Counted from the first letter of the stretch, positions 38,413-48,660 are shown. The stretch: DNA of 64,000 nucleotides from Streptacidiphilus sp. PB12-B1b (GCF_014084125.1 NZ_CP048405.1:6386001-6450000), one strand, 5' to 3'. Notes: generated from the letters alone by a model not told the origin. Translations and numbers: made by a program.

Positions 38413-39188
38413 CGACCGGCCTCCCTCTCCTTGCGCTGCTCGGCCGCAGCGCGCTGCACGTCGTAGCGTACGGGGGGCGCCTTCTCGCCGCGCAGCTCCT
38501 CCAGCAGCGCGGTGATGCCGTCCATGATCGCCTCGGTGGCCTCGCGCAGCAGCGGCCCGTTGATCTCCTTGCCCTGAAAGGCGCTCAGGTCGACCGGCGG
38601 CCCGGCCACCACCTGGACCGTGTGCCGGGGAAAGGGTTTGAAACGCCGGTCGCCCCGCCCGCCCTTGGCGTAGCGCGGGATGATCTCGTGCGCGCCCCAC
38701 TGGGCCACCGGGATGACCGGGGCGCCGGTCATCAGCGCCACCCGGGCGACGCCGGTCTTCGCGGTCATCGGCCACAGGCCGGGATCGCGGGTCAGCGTGC
38801 CCTCCGGGTAGAAGGTCACGCACTCCCCCGCGTTCACCGCCTCGACGGCGGCCCGGAAGGCGTGCGCGGCGTCGGTGGAGCCCCGGTACACCGGGATCTG
38901 CCCGGCGCCGTGCAGGATGCGGCCGATCACCGGCACCTTGAACAGCCCGGCCTTGCCCAGGAACCGCGCCGGGCGCCCGGAGTCGTACTGGAAGTGGCCG
39001 TAGACCAGCGGGTCCAGGTAGGAGTTGTGGTTGACCGCGGTGATGAAGCCGCCGCTCTGCGGGAAGTTCTCGTAGCCCCGCCAGTCACGCTTGGTCAGCA
39101 GGAACAGCGGTGGCTTGCCGATGGCCGCCGCGAGGCGGTACCAGAAACCGTACTGGCGACGGGCCGCCTTGGTGCTGCTGCCGGGCAC
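38409..39188 (-). CDS. plsC: 1-Acylglycerol-3-phosphate acyltransferase family protein
   Basis: Membrane-associated acyltransferase making phosphatidic acid. The GTG at 39186-39188 has GAAGGAG five bases upstream and gives 259 residues. Acyltransferase blocks: NHNSYLD (HX4D catalytic motif), GKAGLFKVPVIGRILHGAGQIPVYRG, FYPEGTLTRD (EGT motif) and VIPVAQWGAHEI. Residues 13-30 are moderately hydrophobic (FWYRLAAAIGKPPLFLLTK). The stop overlaps the gpsA start. Streptomycetes have several PlsC paralogues, so the exact acyl acceptor is inferred. Confidence 0.9.
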   Translation of the reverse strand: MPGSSTKAARRQYGFWYRLAAAIGKPPLFLLTKRDWRGYENFPQSGGFITAVNHNSYLDPLVYGHFQYDSGRPARFLGKAGLFKVPVIGRILHGAGQIPVYRGSTDAAHAFRAAVEAVNAGECVTFYPEGTLTRDPGLWPMTAKTGVARVALMTGAPVIPVAQWGAHEIIPRYAKGGRGDRRFKPFPRHTVQVVAGPPVDLSAFQGKEINGPLLREATEAIMDGITALLEELRGEKAPPVRYDVQRAAAEQRKEREAGR

Positions 39189-39295
39189 GCGAACTCCTTC
39201 TCGCACTCCACCTCTACCTGAATGACCGTACAAGTGTCCCTCCTGCCTCGACGGACTGTCGAGGCACCCCCGGCGCTGCGGCGGCGGGGTGCAGA

Positions 39296-40012
39296 ATGGC
39301 GCAGGTGGACAACCGCCCGACACCCCCGCCCGGCCAGGGGCGCCCGCTGCCCTCCGCGGCCCGCCCGGGCGCGTGGTCGCTGGTGCTGCCGCTGAAGCCG
39401 CTGGCCCTGGCCAAGAGCCGGTTGGCGCAGGCCACCGGGGAGCTGCGGCCGGGGCTGGCGCTGGCGTTCGCGCTGGACACCGCCGCCGCCGCGCTGGAGT
39501 GCGCCGAGGTCGGCCGGCTGCTGGTGGTCACCGACGATCCGGTGGCCGGTGCGGAACTGGCCGCGCTGGGCGCACTGGTGGTCCCGGACGCGCCCGCCGC
39601 CGGGCTCAACGCCGCGCTGCGGCACGGCGCGGCGGTCGCCCGCACCGCGCACGGGGCCGGGCCGGTCGCCGCCATGTCGGCCGACCTGCCCGCGCTGCGG
39701 CCCGCGGAGCTGGGGCGGGTGCTGCGCGCCGCGGCCGGACACCCGCGGGCGTTCCTGGCGGACACCCAGGGCGTCGGCACCACGCTGCTGGCGGCGGCGG
39801 CCGGCGTCCCGCTGGGGCCCGCGTTCGGCGGCGCCTCCCGGCTGCGCCACGCCGCCTCCGGGGCACGCGAACTGACGCTGGCGGACGTCCCCTCGCTGCG
39901 GCGGGACGTGGACACCCCGGACGACCTGCGGACCGCCCTGGAGCTCGGCGCGGGCCCCCGCACCGCCTCGCTGTCGGCGCTGGTCGCCCTGGGCCCGCGG
40001 CACAGGGCCTAA
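39296..40012 (+). CDS. cofC: 2-Phospho-L-lactate/phosphoenolpyruvate guanylyltransferase (CofC/FbiD)
   Basis: Coenzyme F420 biosynthesis enzyme that activates a three-carbon phosphoacid with GTP. 238 residues from the ATG at 39296. The start is weakly supported by GGGG, and the frame is open upstream. Family motifs: VLPLKPLALAKSRLAQ (nucleotide site, Pro-Leu-Lys), VGRLLVVTDDP, AGLNAALRHGAA, AAMSADLPAL, and FGGASRLRHAASGA with DVDTPDDLRTALELG at the end. Other F420 genes (fbiABC) are not seen here, which is usual. It is divergent from plsC and precedes a small gene with 9 bases between. Confidence 0.9.
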   Translation: MAQVDNRPTPPPGQGRPLPSAARPGAWSLVLPLKPLALAKSRLAQATGELRPGLALAFALDTAAAALECAEVGRLLVVTDDPVAGAELAALGALVVPDAPAAGLNAALRHGAAVARTAHGAGPVAAMSADLPALRPAELGRVLRAAAGHPRAFLADTQGVGTTLLAAAAGVPLGPAFGGASRLRHAASGARELTLADVPSLRRDVDTPDDLRTALELGAGPRTASLSALVALGPRHRA

Positions 40013-40021
40013 CCTGGGGCC

Positions 40022-40225
40022 ATGCAGGCGACAGCGTTCACGTACTCCCCCGACACCCGCAGCGGTTCGGTGCTGCTCGATGACGGCACGCCGCTGCCGT
40101 TCGACGCCGAGGCGTTCGACGCCGGCGGGTTGCGGCTGCTGCGGGCCGGGCAGCGGGTGCGGATCGAGACCGAGGGCACCGGCGCGGAGCGCCGCATCAC
40201 CCTGGTCACCCTCCAGACCTTCTGA
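40022..40225 (+). CDS. Small OB-fold/cold-shock-like protein
   Basis: 67 residues, ATG start, nine bases after cofC. The pattern TRSGSVLLDDGTPLPFDAEAFDAGGLRLLRAGQRVRIETEGTGAERRITLVTLQTF resembles a five-strand cold-shock OB fold (SGSV...L, GQRVRIE), though the RNP motifs of CspA (KGFGFI, VFVHF) are absent. RNA binding is therefore uncertain. Similar small proteins follow cofC in other streptomycetes. It is probably translationally linked to cofC. Confidence 0.8.
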   Translation: MQATAFTYSPDTRSGSVLLDDGTPLPFDAEAFDAGGLRLLRAGQRVRIETEGTGAERRITLVTLQTF

Positions 40226-40267
40226 GCAGACCTCCTGACCGCTCCGCAGGCGACGGCCGCCGGGACG

Positions 40268-40306
40268 GCGCGGGCCGGGCCCGGAACTCCCGGACCCGGC
40301 CCGCGC
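40268..40306. terminator. Hairpin between small OB-fold gene and hupS
   Basis: A 17-bp inverted repeat with one mismatch (arms 40268-40284 and 40290-40306, loop AACTC) between two converging genes; a likely bidirectional terminator. Confidence 0.78.
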
Positions 40307-40383
40307 ACCAGCGCCGTGCGTCGTGCTCTGTGTGGTACTGCTCCTGCGTGTCGTGCCGTTACCGCGTGTCGTGCCAGTACCGC

Positions 40384-41103
40384 TCAGCTGCTCTTGGCGG
40401 CGCGCTTGGCGGGGGCCTTCTTGGCGGTGGTCTTCTTCGCCGCCGTGGCCGTGGTCTTCTTGGCCGCAGCCGTCTTGGCGGCGCCGGTGACCGCGGTCTT
40501 GGTCGCCGGGCGGGCGGCCGAGGCGGTCACGGTCTTCTTGGCCGGGGCCTTGACCGCCGCGGAGGTCTTCTTCGCGGTGGTCTTCTTGGCGGCCGGGGCG
40601 GCGGTGGTGGCCTTGACCGCGGGGGCGGCCTTCTTGGCGGCGGCGCTGGTCTTCTTGGCCGCCGCCTTCTTCACCGTGGGGGTGGACTTCTTCGCGGTCA
40701 CCTTCTTGGCCGCGGCCGCCGCCTTCTTGGCGGCGGGCGAACCGGCCGGGGCGACCATGCCGCTCTTGCCGGGGGTGAGCGAGCCCTTGGGGGCCTTCTT
40801 CACCGAGGGGCCGGTCTTCGGCAGCTTCTTGGAGCCGCTGACGAGGTCCTTGAAGCCCTGGCCCGGACGGAACCGGGGCACGGCGGTCTTCTTGACCTTG
40901 ACCCGCTCGCCGGTCTGCGGGTTGCGGGCGAACCGCGCGGAGCGGTCCACCTTCTCGAAGGTGCCGAAGCCGGTCACGGACACCCGCTCCCCGGCCGTCA
41001 CCGCGCGGACGATGGTGTCGAGCACAGCGTCCACTGCTTCTGCGGCGGCGCGACGGCCACCCAGCTGCTCGGCCACCGCTTCAACAAGCTGCGCCTTGTT
41101 CAC
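40384..41103 (-). CDS. hupS: HU-family nucleoid protein with Lys/Ala-rich tail (HupS type)
   Basis: Histone-like DNA-binding protein; HupS in S. coelicolor is sporulation-specific and protects the spore nucleoid. 239 residues, GTG start. The HU domain covers residues 1-95 (MNKAQLVEAVAEQLGGRRAA, VTGFGTFEKVDRSARFARNPQTG with the DNA-wedge Pro, FRPGQGFKDLVSG). The remaining residues are a positively charged, H1-like tail with repeated AAKK/KKT units. The leuCD locus and this gene are near each other, as in S. coelicolor. A well-formed promoter lies about 60 bases upstream. Confidence 0.93.
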   Translation of the reverse strand: MNKAQLVEAVAEQLGGRRAAAEAVDAVLDTIVRAVTAGERVSVTGFGTFEKVDRSARFARNPQTGERVKVKKTAVPRFRPGQGFKDLVSGSKKLPKTGPSVKKAPKGSLTPGKSGMVAPAGSPAAKKAAAAAKKVTAKKSTPTVKKAAAKKTSAAAKKAAPAVKATTAAPAAKKTTAKKTSAAVKAPAKKTVTASAARPATKTAVTGAAKTAAAKKTTATAAKKTTAKKAPAKRAAKSS

Positions 41104-41160
41104 GTCTTCCCCTTCAGAAACCGATGCCCGGATGATTCGGATTTGATCCGGGCTTTTCGC

Positions 41161-41189
41161 ACGTTAGGCATGTATATACGGCATTTCAA
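41161..41189 (-). promoter_or_regulatory. Promoter of hupS
   Basis: On the minus strand TTGAAA, 17 bases, TAACGT fits a vegetative (HrdB-type) promoter. It lies within an AT-rich stretch unusual for this window and gives a 5' leader of roughly 50 bases. Confidence 0.65.
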
Positions 41190-41234
41190 TTACCAAACGG
41201 GCGAATCACCCTTGTGTCGCAATGGATTCGGCTT

Positions 41235-41504
41235 TCAGTGAGCGGATGGGGGCGGGAGGCGACCGCTGTCCAGGTCGGCGATGAATCGCGCCAACCTCCG
41301 TGCAGCCTCCGGGAGATCGCGCTTCGCCACCTCGGTCACCCGGAGCAACGAACGGGTCAGCGACGCCCTCGTGGCGTCCGACACCTCCAACGCACGCACA
41401 CGAGCGTGCGCCTGCCGCAGTCGTTCGGCCAAGAACGCATAGAACACGGCCTCTGACGACTCCCCTGGTTCAGGGTCAGGGGAGGGCTGATCGACCGTAC
41501 TCAT
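41235..41504 (-). CDS. Small conserved helical hypothetical protein
   Basis: 89 residues from ATG. Acidic N-terminus (PDPEPGESSEAVFYAFLAERLRQAHARVRALEVSDATRASLTRSLLRVTEVAKRDLPEAARRLARFIADLDSGR) followed by helical, Arg/Ala/Leu-rich sequence. Similar proteins are annotated beside hupS in streptomycetes. No known domain. It lies upstream of hupS on the same strand, so the hupS promoter lies just downstream of its stop. Confidence 0.75.
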   Translation of the reverse strand: MSTVDQPSPDPEPGESSEAVFYAFLAERLRQAHARVRALEVSDATRASLTRSLLRVTEVAKRDLPEAARRLARFIADLDSGRLPPPSAH

Positions 41505-41585
41505 GTACCGATTGTGCCACCCACCGCGAGATACTCCCTGTTCAGCCTTGGTTCAACCTTACACAGAGTCACCGGGGGCATGGCA

Positions 41586-41626
41586 ACGGCCCCCTGTCCC
41601 GGCTGGTGACCGGGGCAGGGGGCCGT
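41586..41626 (-). terminator. Hairpin terminator of the leuCD operon
   Basis: 15-bp inverted repeat with one G-T pair (arms 41586-41600 and 41612-41626), 35 bases after the leuD stop. Confidence 0.75.
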
Positions 41627-41661
41627 GGTGACGGTGTCTCAAAGTCGTTGCTGCGAAGGCA

Positions 41662-42258
41662 TCAGCCCACGACGACGGTGCTGGGCTTGAAGCTCGGGCG
41701 CTCGGCCTCGAACGCCGCGATCTGCGACTCCTGCTGAAGGGTGATGCTGATGTCGTCCAGGCCGTTCAGCAGCCGCCAGCGGACGTTCTCGTCCAGCTCG
41801 AACGACGCCCGCACGCCCTCGGCGCGGACCTCGCGGGCCTCCAGGTCCACGGTGACCTCGGCAGTGGGGTCGGCCTCGGCCAGCTCCCAGATCCGCTCCA
41901 CCGTCTCCTGCGGCAGGATCACCGTGAGCAGGCCGTTCTTCAGCGAGTTGCCGCGGAAGATGTCCGCGAAGCGCGAGGAGATGACCGCCCGGAAGCCGTA
42001 GTTCTCCAGCGCCCAGACGGCGTGCTCGCGCGAGGAGCCGGTGCCGAACTCGGGCCCGGCGACCAGGACGCTGGCGCCCGCGTACTGCGGCTGGTTGAGG
42101 ACGAATGCCTCGTCCTTGCGCCAGGCTTCGAACAGGCCGTCCTCAAAACCGGTGCGGGTGACCTTCTTCAGCCAGTGCGCCGGGATGATCTGGTCGGTGT
42201 CGACGTTGCTGCGGCGCAGCGGGACGACCCGGCCGGTGTGGGTGGTGAACTTCTCCAT
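41662..42258 (-). CDS. leuD: 3-Isopropylmalate dehydratase small subunit
   Basis: With LeuC converts 2-isopropylmalate to 3-isopropylmalate in leucine synthesis. 198 residues from the ATG at 42256-42258 ([32 protein letters not shown]). The swivel domain signature [17 protein letters not shown] and [15 protein letters not shown] are intact. It begins five bases after the leuC stop, so the genes are coupled. Leucine pathway regulation by NdgR is expected from the adjacent operator. Confidence 0.97.
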   Translation of the reverse strand: MEKFTTHTGRVVPLRRSNVDTDQIIPAHWLKKVTRTGFEDGLFEAWRKDEAFVLNQPQYAGASVLVAGPEFGTGSSREHAVWALENYGFRAVISSRFADIFRGNSLKNGLLTVILPQETVERIWELAEADPTAEVTVDLEAREVRAEGVRASFELDENVRWRLLNGLDDISITLQQESQIAAFEAERPSFKPSTVVVG

Positions 42259-42263
42259 GGTGC

Positions 42264-43688
<1,425 letters not shown>

Positions 43689-43803
43689 CACTGTCCCTCC
43701 GACCGGCTGCCTCGTCGGTCTGCATCGTGTTCTGGCCTCCCGGCGGGCGACGTCCCGCGGGGCTCCTGCACCCCAGAGTGACGCAGATCCCGGAAGATTG
43801 AAC

Positions 43804-43829
43804 TTGCGTCTCGAGATCTGAGACTGCAA
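43804..43829. promoter_or_regulatory. NdgR operator-like inverted repeat
   Basis: An imperfect palindrome TTGCGTCTC ... GAGACTGCAA lies between leuC and ndgR, nine bases before the ndgR start. In S. coelicolor, NdgR (AreB) binds this intergenic region and controls leuCD and itself. One arm has an extra T. Confidence 0.65.
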
Positions 43830-43838
43830 TATCAGGGC

Positions 43839-44552
43839 ATGGACAACTCTAGTGGCGTCGGCGTTCTCGACAAGGCTGCTCTGGTGCTGAGCGCGCTGGA
43901 GTCAGGCCCCGCAACCCTCGCCGGCCTGGTCGCCGCGACCGGACTGGCCCGGCCCACCGCGCACCGGCTCGCGGTGGCCCTCGAACATCATCGCCTGGTC
44001 ACCCGCGACATGCAGGGCCGGTTCATCCTGGGCCCCAGACTCTCCGAGCTCTCCGCGGCGGCGGGCGAGGACCGGCTGCTGGCCACGGCCGGGCCGGTCC
44101 TCACCCACCTGCGCGACGTGACCGGCGAGAGCGCGCAGCTCTACCGCCGCCAGGGCGACCTGCGCATCTGCGTGGCGGCCGCCGAGCGGCTCTCCGGGCT
44201 GCGGGACACCGTGCCGGTCGGCAGCACCCTGCCGATGAAGGCCGGTTCGGCCGCGCAGGTGCTGCTGGCCTGGGAGGAGCCGGAGCGGCTGCACCGGGGC
44301 CTGCAGGGCGCGCGGTTCACCGCCACCGCGCTCTCCGGCGTCCGTCGGCGCGGCTGGGCGCAGTCCATCGGCGAGCGGGAGCCGGGCGTGGCCTCGGTCT
44401 CCGCGCCGGTGCGCGGGCCGTCCAACCGGGTGGTCGCGGCCGTCTCGGTATCCGGACCGATCGAGCGGCTCTCCCGGCACCCGGGCCGGCTGCACGCGCA
44501 GGCGATCATCGAGGCGGCCGGGCGGCTCACCGAGGCGCTGCGCCGCGCCTGA
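43839..44552 (+). CDS. ndgR: IclR-family regulator NdgR
   Basis: Autoregulated transcription factor linked in Streptomyces to leucine biosynthesis and amino-acid-dependent growth. 237 residues, ATG start. The winged HTH is at residues 10-65 ([42 protein letters not shown]). The IclR ligand-binding domain follows (residues 80-235), including [25 protein letters not shown] and [28 protein letters not shown]. It lacks the Cys/Glu features of some ligand sites, so the ligand is not evident. It is divergent from leuCD. Confidence 0.94.
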   Translation: MDNSSGVGVLDKAALVLSALESGPATLAGLVAATGLARPTAHRLAVALEHHRLVTRDMQGRFILGPRLSELSAAAGEDRLLATAGPVLTHLRDVTGESAQLYRRQGDLRICVAAAERLSGLRDTVPVGSTLPMKAGSAAQVLLAWEEPERLHRGLQGARFTATALSGVRRRGWAQSIGEREPGVASVSAPVRGPSNRVVAAVSVSGPIERLSRHPGRLHAQAIIEAAGRLTEALRRA

Positions 44553-44574
44553 GGCCGCTACTGCGGACCGCGCC

Positions 44575-44614
44575 GCCCGGGCGGGCGCACCTGGTCGGGT
44601 GCGCCCGCCCGGGC
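44575..44614. terminator. Convergent terminator after ndgR
   Basis: Perfect 17-bp inverted repeat (arms 44575-44591 and 44598-44614) with a six-base loop between converging genes ndgR and the mannosyltransferase-like gene. Confidence 0.85.
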
Positions 44615-44638
44615 CTGCTCACGCCCGCTCGGGTCGGC

Positions 44639-45898
44639 TCAGGCCGGGGCGCCGCCGAAGAACACCACGTCCGTGCCGTGGTAGCCGGAGAGCAGCGCCA
44701 GCACGGCCAGCAGCGCCGCCAGCACCCAGCGGCGCGGGATCCGCGCCAGCCGCTCCGCCAGCGGGAACAGCAGCGGGAAGGCCGGGATGAGGAACCGCGC
44801 CAGCGGCGGGTACGGCGAGGAGTTGCCCAGGTCCATGGCCAGTAGCAGGGTGCTGAACAGCACCAGGACCAGCGGCTGCCGCTGCCGCAGCGTGCAGGCC
44901 CAGAGCACCAGGTAGGCCAGCACCGTCGCGGCGATCATCAGGTTGGTGGTGGAGTCGCCGCGCCCGTGGTCGTACGGGCTGGACAGCGCGGCCACCCAGC
45001 GCAGCGTGGACAGGCCGCCGTCGAAGCTGCTGCCCCAGGCGTCCTGGATGTGGAAGTAGGCCGTCCAGGACCGCTCCGCCCAGGCCGTCCACAGCATGTA
45101 GCCGAGCCAGCCCAGCGGCGAGAGCAGCGCGCCCACCAGCGGACGCCACCAGTCCGCCGGGGCCGTGCCCGCCCGGCGCCACCGGTACAGCTGGACCAGC
45201 GCGGCCACGCCGATCGCGCCGGTCAGCGCCATGGCGTTGGGCCGCACCAGCCCGGCCAGCAGGCACAGCCCGCCGGCCCAGATCCAGCGCCGCCGCAGCG
45301 CCGCGTACAGCGACCAGGCCGCCAGCGCGGTGAACAGCGACTCCGAGTAGGCCATGCTCTCGACCGCGGCCAGCGGCAGCACCCCCCACAGCACCGCTGC
45401 CACCACGCCCGCCCGGCGGCTGCCGGTGAACGCGCCGCAGGCGTACACGCCCCAGGCGGCGACCAGCCCGGACACCCAGGCCACGATCAGCAGCGCCACC
45501 CCGGCGCTGACCGGCAGCGCCCGGTTCAGCGGCGCCGCCAGCGCCGGGAACAGTGGGAAGAAGGCCCGGGCGGAGTACTCCATGCCGTGGGCGTTGAACA
45601 GGCCGCTGTGGCCCGCGTAGCCGTGCCGGACGATCCGGGCGTACCAGGTGGCGTCCCAGTCGCTGGCCAGCCGGGTGACGGCCCGGTGCGGGCCGCCGCG
45701 CACGGCCAGCAGCCCCAGCAGCGCCACCCGGGTCAGCGCGTACCCGTACAGCGCGGGGGCGGCCCGGCGCAGCGCCCGGCGGAACCGCTCGGACGGGGCG
45801 GGCGCCCGGTCCGGCCGGGCGTCGGCGCGGTCGCCGGAGGCGTCGGCCGGGCCCGGGGGCAGGATGACGCGGTCGTCGGCGGCGGGGGTACGGGTCAC
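44639..45898 (-). CDS. Polytopic GT-C-type glycosyltransferase, PIG-V/mannosyltransferase-like
   Basis: 419 residues, GTG start, with roughly eight to ten hydrophobic helices. After a charged Pro/Asp N-terminus the sequence has RLASDWDATWYARIVRHGY, where an Asp pair near the first outer loop resembles the catalytic DxD-like site of PIG-V and related lipid-linked mannosyltransferases. The next region, SARAFFPLFPALAAPLNRAL, is a common feature of actinobacterial members. Likely a membrane enzyme using polyprenyl-phosphate mannose, but substrate and role are unknown. It is downstream of the ABC transporter genes, separated by 30 bases. Confidence 0.75.
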   Translation of the reverse strand: MTRTPAADDRVILPPGPADASGDRADARPDRAPAPSERFRRALRRAAPALYGYALTRVALLGLLAVRGGPHRAVTRLASDWDATWYARIVRHGYAGHSGLFNAHGMEYSARAFFPLFPALAAPLNRALPVSAGVALLIVAWVSGLVAAWGVYACGAFTGSRRAGVVAAVLWGVLPLAAVESMAYSESLFTALAAWSLYAALRRRWIWAGGLCLLAGLVRPNAMALTGAIGVAALVQLYRWRRAGTAPADWWRPLVGALLSPLGWLGYMLWTAWAERSWTAYFHIQDAWGSSFDGGLSTLRWVAALSSPYDHGRGDSTTNLMIAATVLAYLVLWACTLRQRQPLVLVLFSTLLLAMDLGNSSPYPPLARFLIPAFPLLFPLAERLARIPRRWVLAALLAVLALLSGYHGTDVVFFGGAPA

Positions 45899-45928
45899 AG
45901 AGGATCAGCGTAGGCGATACACAGCTTG

Positions 45929-47602
45929 TCAGTCCTTCGGACGGTGGCGTCCGGAGAGCGTGAGCGCGCGTTGGTAAGACCAGTACATGAGAACCGCCGC
46001 GCACAGCAGGCACCACAGCGCCGCCGACAGCGGACGGCTGCCCAGCGCAAAGGCCAAGGCCGGGACGGTGGTCAGCGGCCCGGCCGCGTACCAGGCGAGG
46101 AAGAGGAACGGCCCCATGCCGCCCGCTCCGCGCGGGGTGTACATGAGTTCCTGGCGCGACGGCCCCCGGCAGGCGTTGACCATCGCCGCGGCCGTCAGCG
46201 GCAGCGCCGCGGCCGGGGCCAGCCACACCGCCGCGGACACCCCCAGCGCGGTGGCGATCCCCGCGCCGACCGCCATCAGCAGCACCGCGGCAGCCGCCGG
46301 GACCATCGCGTGCCGCAGCATGAGCTGGGCGTACGGGTACGGCGACCAGCCCGCGCGGCGCGGGTCGTCGGCCTCCACCCGGGCCGGCTCGGCCAACTGC
46401 GCCACGCCCAGGTAGCCGAAGGCCACCGCCAGCGCGGTCAGCAGCACCCGGTCCGCACCCCGGGCGGACGCGGCGGGCTGCACCAGCAGCAGCGCCGGGG
46501 CGGCGAACAGCACCGCCCGGCCGAACCGGGAGGGCGCGCGCAGCAGCGCGGTCAGGTCGCGCCAGGGGACGATCAGCGCCGCCCGCTGCGGCGGCGGGAT
46601 CCGCAGCCGGACCTTGCGGCCCCGCTGCTCGCCCTGCGCCAGCACCAGCCGGGCCGAGCGCAGTTCGGCGGTGCGCAGGGCCGCGGCCACCCCGGCGGCG
46701 GTCCGGGCGCGCAGCCGCAGGCTGCCCAGCGGGATGCCGGCGGCCGCGCGGTGGGCCCAGCCGACCGCGAGCACGGTCAGCACCGCCAGCAGCACCGCGC
46801 CGAGCCAGCCGCCGGACTGCGCGGCGCCGGTGGACTGCAGCCCGGCCAGGGCCGGCCAGCCCCACGGCCCGGACCACATCTCGACCCGCTCCAGCGGGAC
46901 GCTGCGGTGCCCCATGACCGCCAGCACGCTCTGCCCCGCGAGCAGCAGCACGGCCGTCGCCACCACCGGGGTGGCCCGGCGCACCCAGCGGGCCACCCCG
47001 GAGAAGCGCTCCACGGCGACGCCGCCGGCGGTGGCCAGCAGCGGCACCAGCACGCCGCCGACCAGCGCCCAGCCCAGCCCGGACAGGAACGGCACCTTCT
47101 CCATCAGCCCCAGCGCCACCGCGGCCGCGGCGGCCGCCAGCACGCCGGGGACCAGCGCGATGGCGCAGGAGACCGCGAACCAGGGCCGCAGCACCGGCCC
47201 GGGGCGCACCGGCTGCATCAGCAGCCAGTCCACGGTCGCCCGGGGTGCGACCACCGGGCCGCGCCACAGCGCGTCCCGGGCCACCACCAGCAGGAAGCCC
47301 AGGCTGAGCGCGGTCACCCCGGACGGCAGCGCGGCCAGCAGGTGCGGGCCGTCGGCGGTGTAGTCCGCGCCCATGGAGGCGTTGGCGAACAGCCCGAGCG
47401 AGAACAGGCCGCCCCAGGACAGCACGAACAGCAGCATGCTGTAGACGGCGTAGCCGATCTGTCCGGCCCGGGAGCGGCGGTGCGGGGCGCGCAGGGCGCG
47501 CAGCAGGGCCAGGGTCTCGTCGGTCCAGTCGCCGGTGTCCAGGGCGCCCGCTCCGGCGTCGGCCTGCGCGCTGTCGGCGGCTGCGGCGTCGTCGCCGCTC
47601 AC
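45929..47602 (-). CDS. ABC transporter membrane subunit, DUF6297-like
   Basis: 557 residues with many hydrophobic segments (about a dozen), GTG start overlapping the ATPase gene stop by four bases (GTGA). The N-terminal 40 residues are acidic (DTGDWTDETLALLRALRAP). No substrate-binding motif is seen. It resembles a family of uncharacterised actinomycete permease-like proteins always coded with a small ATPase; the direction (import/export) is unknown. It is translationally coupled with the ATPase at 47599-48327. Confidence 0.75.
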   Translation of the reverse strand: MSGDDAAAADSAQADAGAGALDTGDWTDETLALLRALRAPHRRSRAGQIGYAVYSMLLFVLSWGGLFSLGLFANASMGADYTADGPHLLAALPSGVTALSLGFLLVVARDALWRGPVVAPRATVDWLLMQPVRPGPVLRPWFAVSCAIALVPGVLAAAAAAVALGLMEKVPFLSGLGWALVGGVLVPLLATAGGVAVERFSGVARWVRRATPVVATAVLLLAGQSVLAVMGHRSVPLERVEMWSGPWGWPALAGLQSTGAAQSGGWLGAVLLAVLTVLAVGWAHRAAAGIPLGSLRLRARTAAGVAAALRTAELRSARLVLAQGEQRGRKVRLRIPPPQRAALIVPWRDLTALLRAPSRFGRAVLFAAPALLLVQPAASARGADRVLLTALAVAFGYLGVAQLAEPARVEADDPRRAGWSPYPYAQLMLRHAMVPAAAAVLLMAVGAGIATALGVSAAVWLAPAAALPLTAAAMVNACRGPSRQELMYTPRGAGGMGPFLFLAWYAAGPLTTVPALAFALGSRPLSAALWCLLCAAVLMYWSYQRALTLSGRHRPKD

Positions 47603-48327
47603 CGGTCGCCGCCGAGGACGCTGCCGGGGAACGCGGTCGGCAGGACGGTCTGCGGCGCGCCCTGGGCGAGTACCGCGCCGTCCTCCAGCAGCACCACCCG
47701 GTCGGCGACGGTGAAGGCCAGGTCGGGGTGGTGGGTGGCGAGCAGCACCGCGACGCCGTCCGCGAGTTCGGCCTTGAGCAGGTCGGCCAGGCGCTTGCGC
47801 GCGCCCGGGTCGAGCCGCTGCTCGGGCTCGTCCAGGATCAGCAGGTCGCGCGGGCGGACCAGCGCGGAGGCCAGCAGCAGCGACTGGAGCTGGCCGGAGG
47901 AGAGCGAGTCGGGCAGCGCCTCGGCGTGCTCGGCCAGGCCGCGGTCGGCGAGCGCGCGGTCCACCCAGGTCAGCGGCTCCTCCACGCCGTGGGCGACGGC
48001 GACCAGGGCCAGGTGCTCACGGACCGTCAGGTCGGGGTAGCAGGCGGAGACGTCGCCCACCACGGCCAGCCTGGCCCGGACCCGGGGGTCGTTCTCGTCC
48101 ACCGGCTCGCCGTCGAGCTTGACGGTGCCGCTGGTGGGGGTGTCGCGGCCGGCGGCCAGGCGCAGCAGGGTGGACTTGCCGGAGCCGTTGTGGCCGACCA
48201 GCGCGACGCACTCGCCCGCGGAGACGGCCAGGTCGATCGGCTGAAGCGCCAGCCGGCCGCCGTAGCGACGGCTGACCTGGCGGAGCGCCAGCAGGGGTGG
48301 ACGTGCGGCCTTCTTGGGCTTCGCCAT
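47599..48327 (-). CDS. ABC transporter ATP-binding protein
   Basis: 242 residues, ATG start. Walker A GHNGSGKST, Q-loop region at VVGDVSACYPDL, a variant signature LSSGQLQSL (LSGGQ is usual), Walker B LLILDEPEQRLDP and switch His in ATHHPDL. The Glu after Walker B (DEPE) is present, so it should hydrolyse ATP. The variant signature fits small export-type ATPases. It forms a two-gene operon with the permease and ends at a terminator-flanked tRNA region. Confidence 0.9.
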   Translation of the reverse strand: MAKPKKAARPPLLALRQVSRRYGGRLALQPIDLAVSAGECVALVGHNGSGKSTLLRLAAGRDTPTSGTVKLDGEPVDENDPRVRARLAVVGDVSACYPDLTVREHLALVAVAHGVEEPLTWVDRALADRGLAEHAEALPDSLSSGQLQSLLLASALVRPRDLLILDEPEQRLDPGARKRLADLLKAELADGVAVLLATHHPDLAFTVADRVVLLEDGAVLAQGAPQTVLPTAFPGSVLGGDR

Positions 48328-48355
48328 GCGTACTGCCGGCCTCTCAAAACACGAA

Positions 48356-48373
48356 AAGGCCCTTACGGGCCTT
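48356..48373 (-). terminator. Intrinsic terminator after tRNA-Gln
   Basis: Seven-bp perfect stem (AAGGCCC / GGGCCTT, loop of four) followed by TTTT on the minus strand, about 75 bases after tRNA-Gln and before the ATPase gene. Confidence 0.8.
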
Positions 48374-48448
48374 CAAGTCTGTCCTGCGCTTCGATCCTGA
48401 GCGCTTCGGTACCGCGCCGGCGTTTCCGCGGCTCCGCCGCGGGCCTTG

Positions 48449-48520
48449 CTGGGGTACCAGGACTCGAACCTAGACTAAGTGAACCAGAATCACTCGTGCT
48501 GCCAATTACACCATACCCCA
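48449..48520 (-). tRNA. tRNA-Gln (anticodon CTG)
   Basis: 72-nucleotide cloverleaf on the minus strand: acceptor arms TGGGGTA/TACCCCA, anticodon loop TTCTGGT, T-loop GGTTCGAGTCC. The discriminator base is G and CCA is not encoded. The anticodon stem AGTGA/TCACT is fully paired. Upstream a 13-base box is identical to one before the second tRNA-Gln. Confidence 0.97.
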
Positions 48521-48557
48521 TGGACCGTTCACGCAGGTCTCCCCGCCGAACAGTGCG

Positions 48558-48570
48558 AGAAGAACACTAC
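48558..48570 (-). promoter_or_regulatory. Promoter box of tRNA-Gln (first copy)
   Basis: The sequence GTAGTGTTCTTCT (minus strand) contains a -10-like TAGTGT; the same 13 bases occur at 49204-49216 in front of the second tRNA-Gln. The -35 element is not clear at 17 bases. Confidence 0.5.
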
Positions 48571-48660
48571 CTGACCAGCGGGACTCCTGCTGACAACGGC
48601 CCGGCCGCGTCGGAGTGGACGCCGGGGGCGGACGCCGCCGGGAATGCGGGGAAAACGCAG

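Noticed and set aside
40384-41103. Repeated AAKK units in hupS as an array-like repeat
   Set aside because: Lys/Ala tail repeats are the known hallmark of HupS-type HU proteins.
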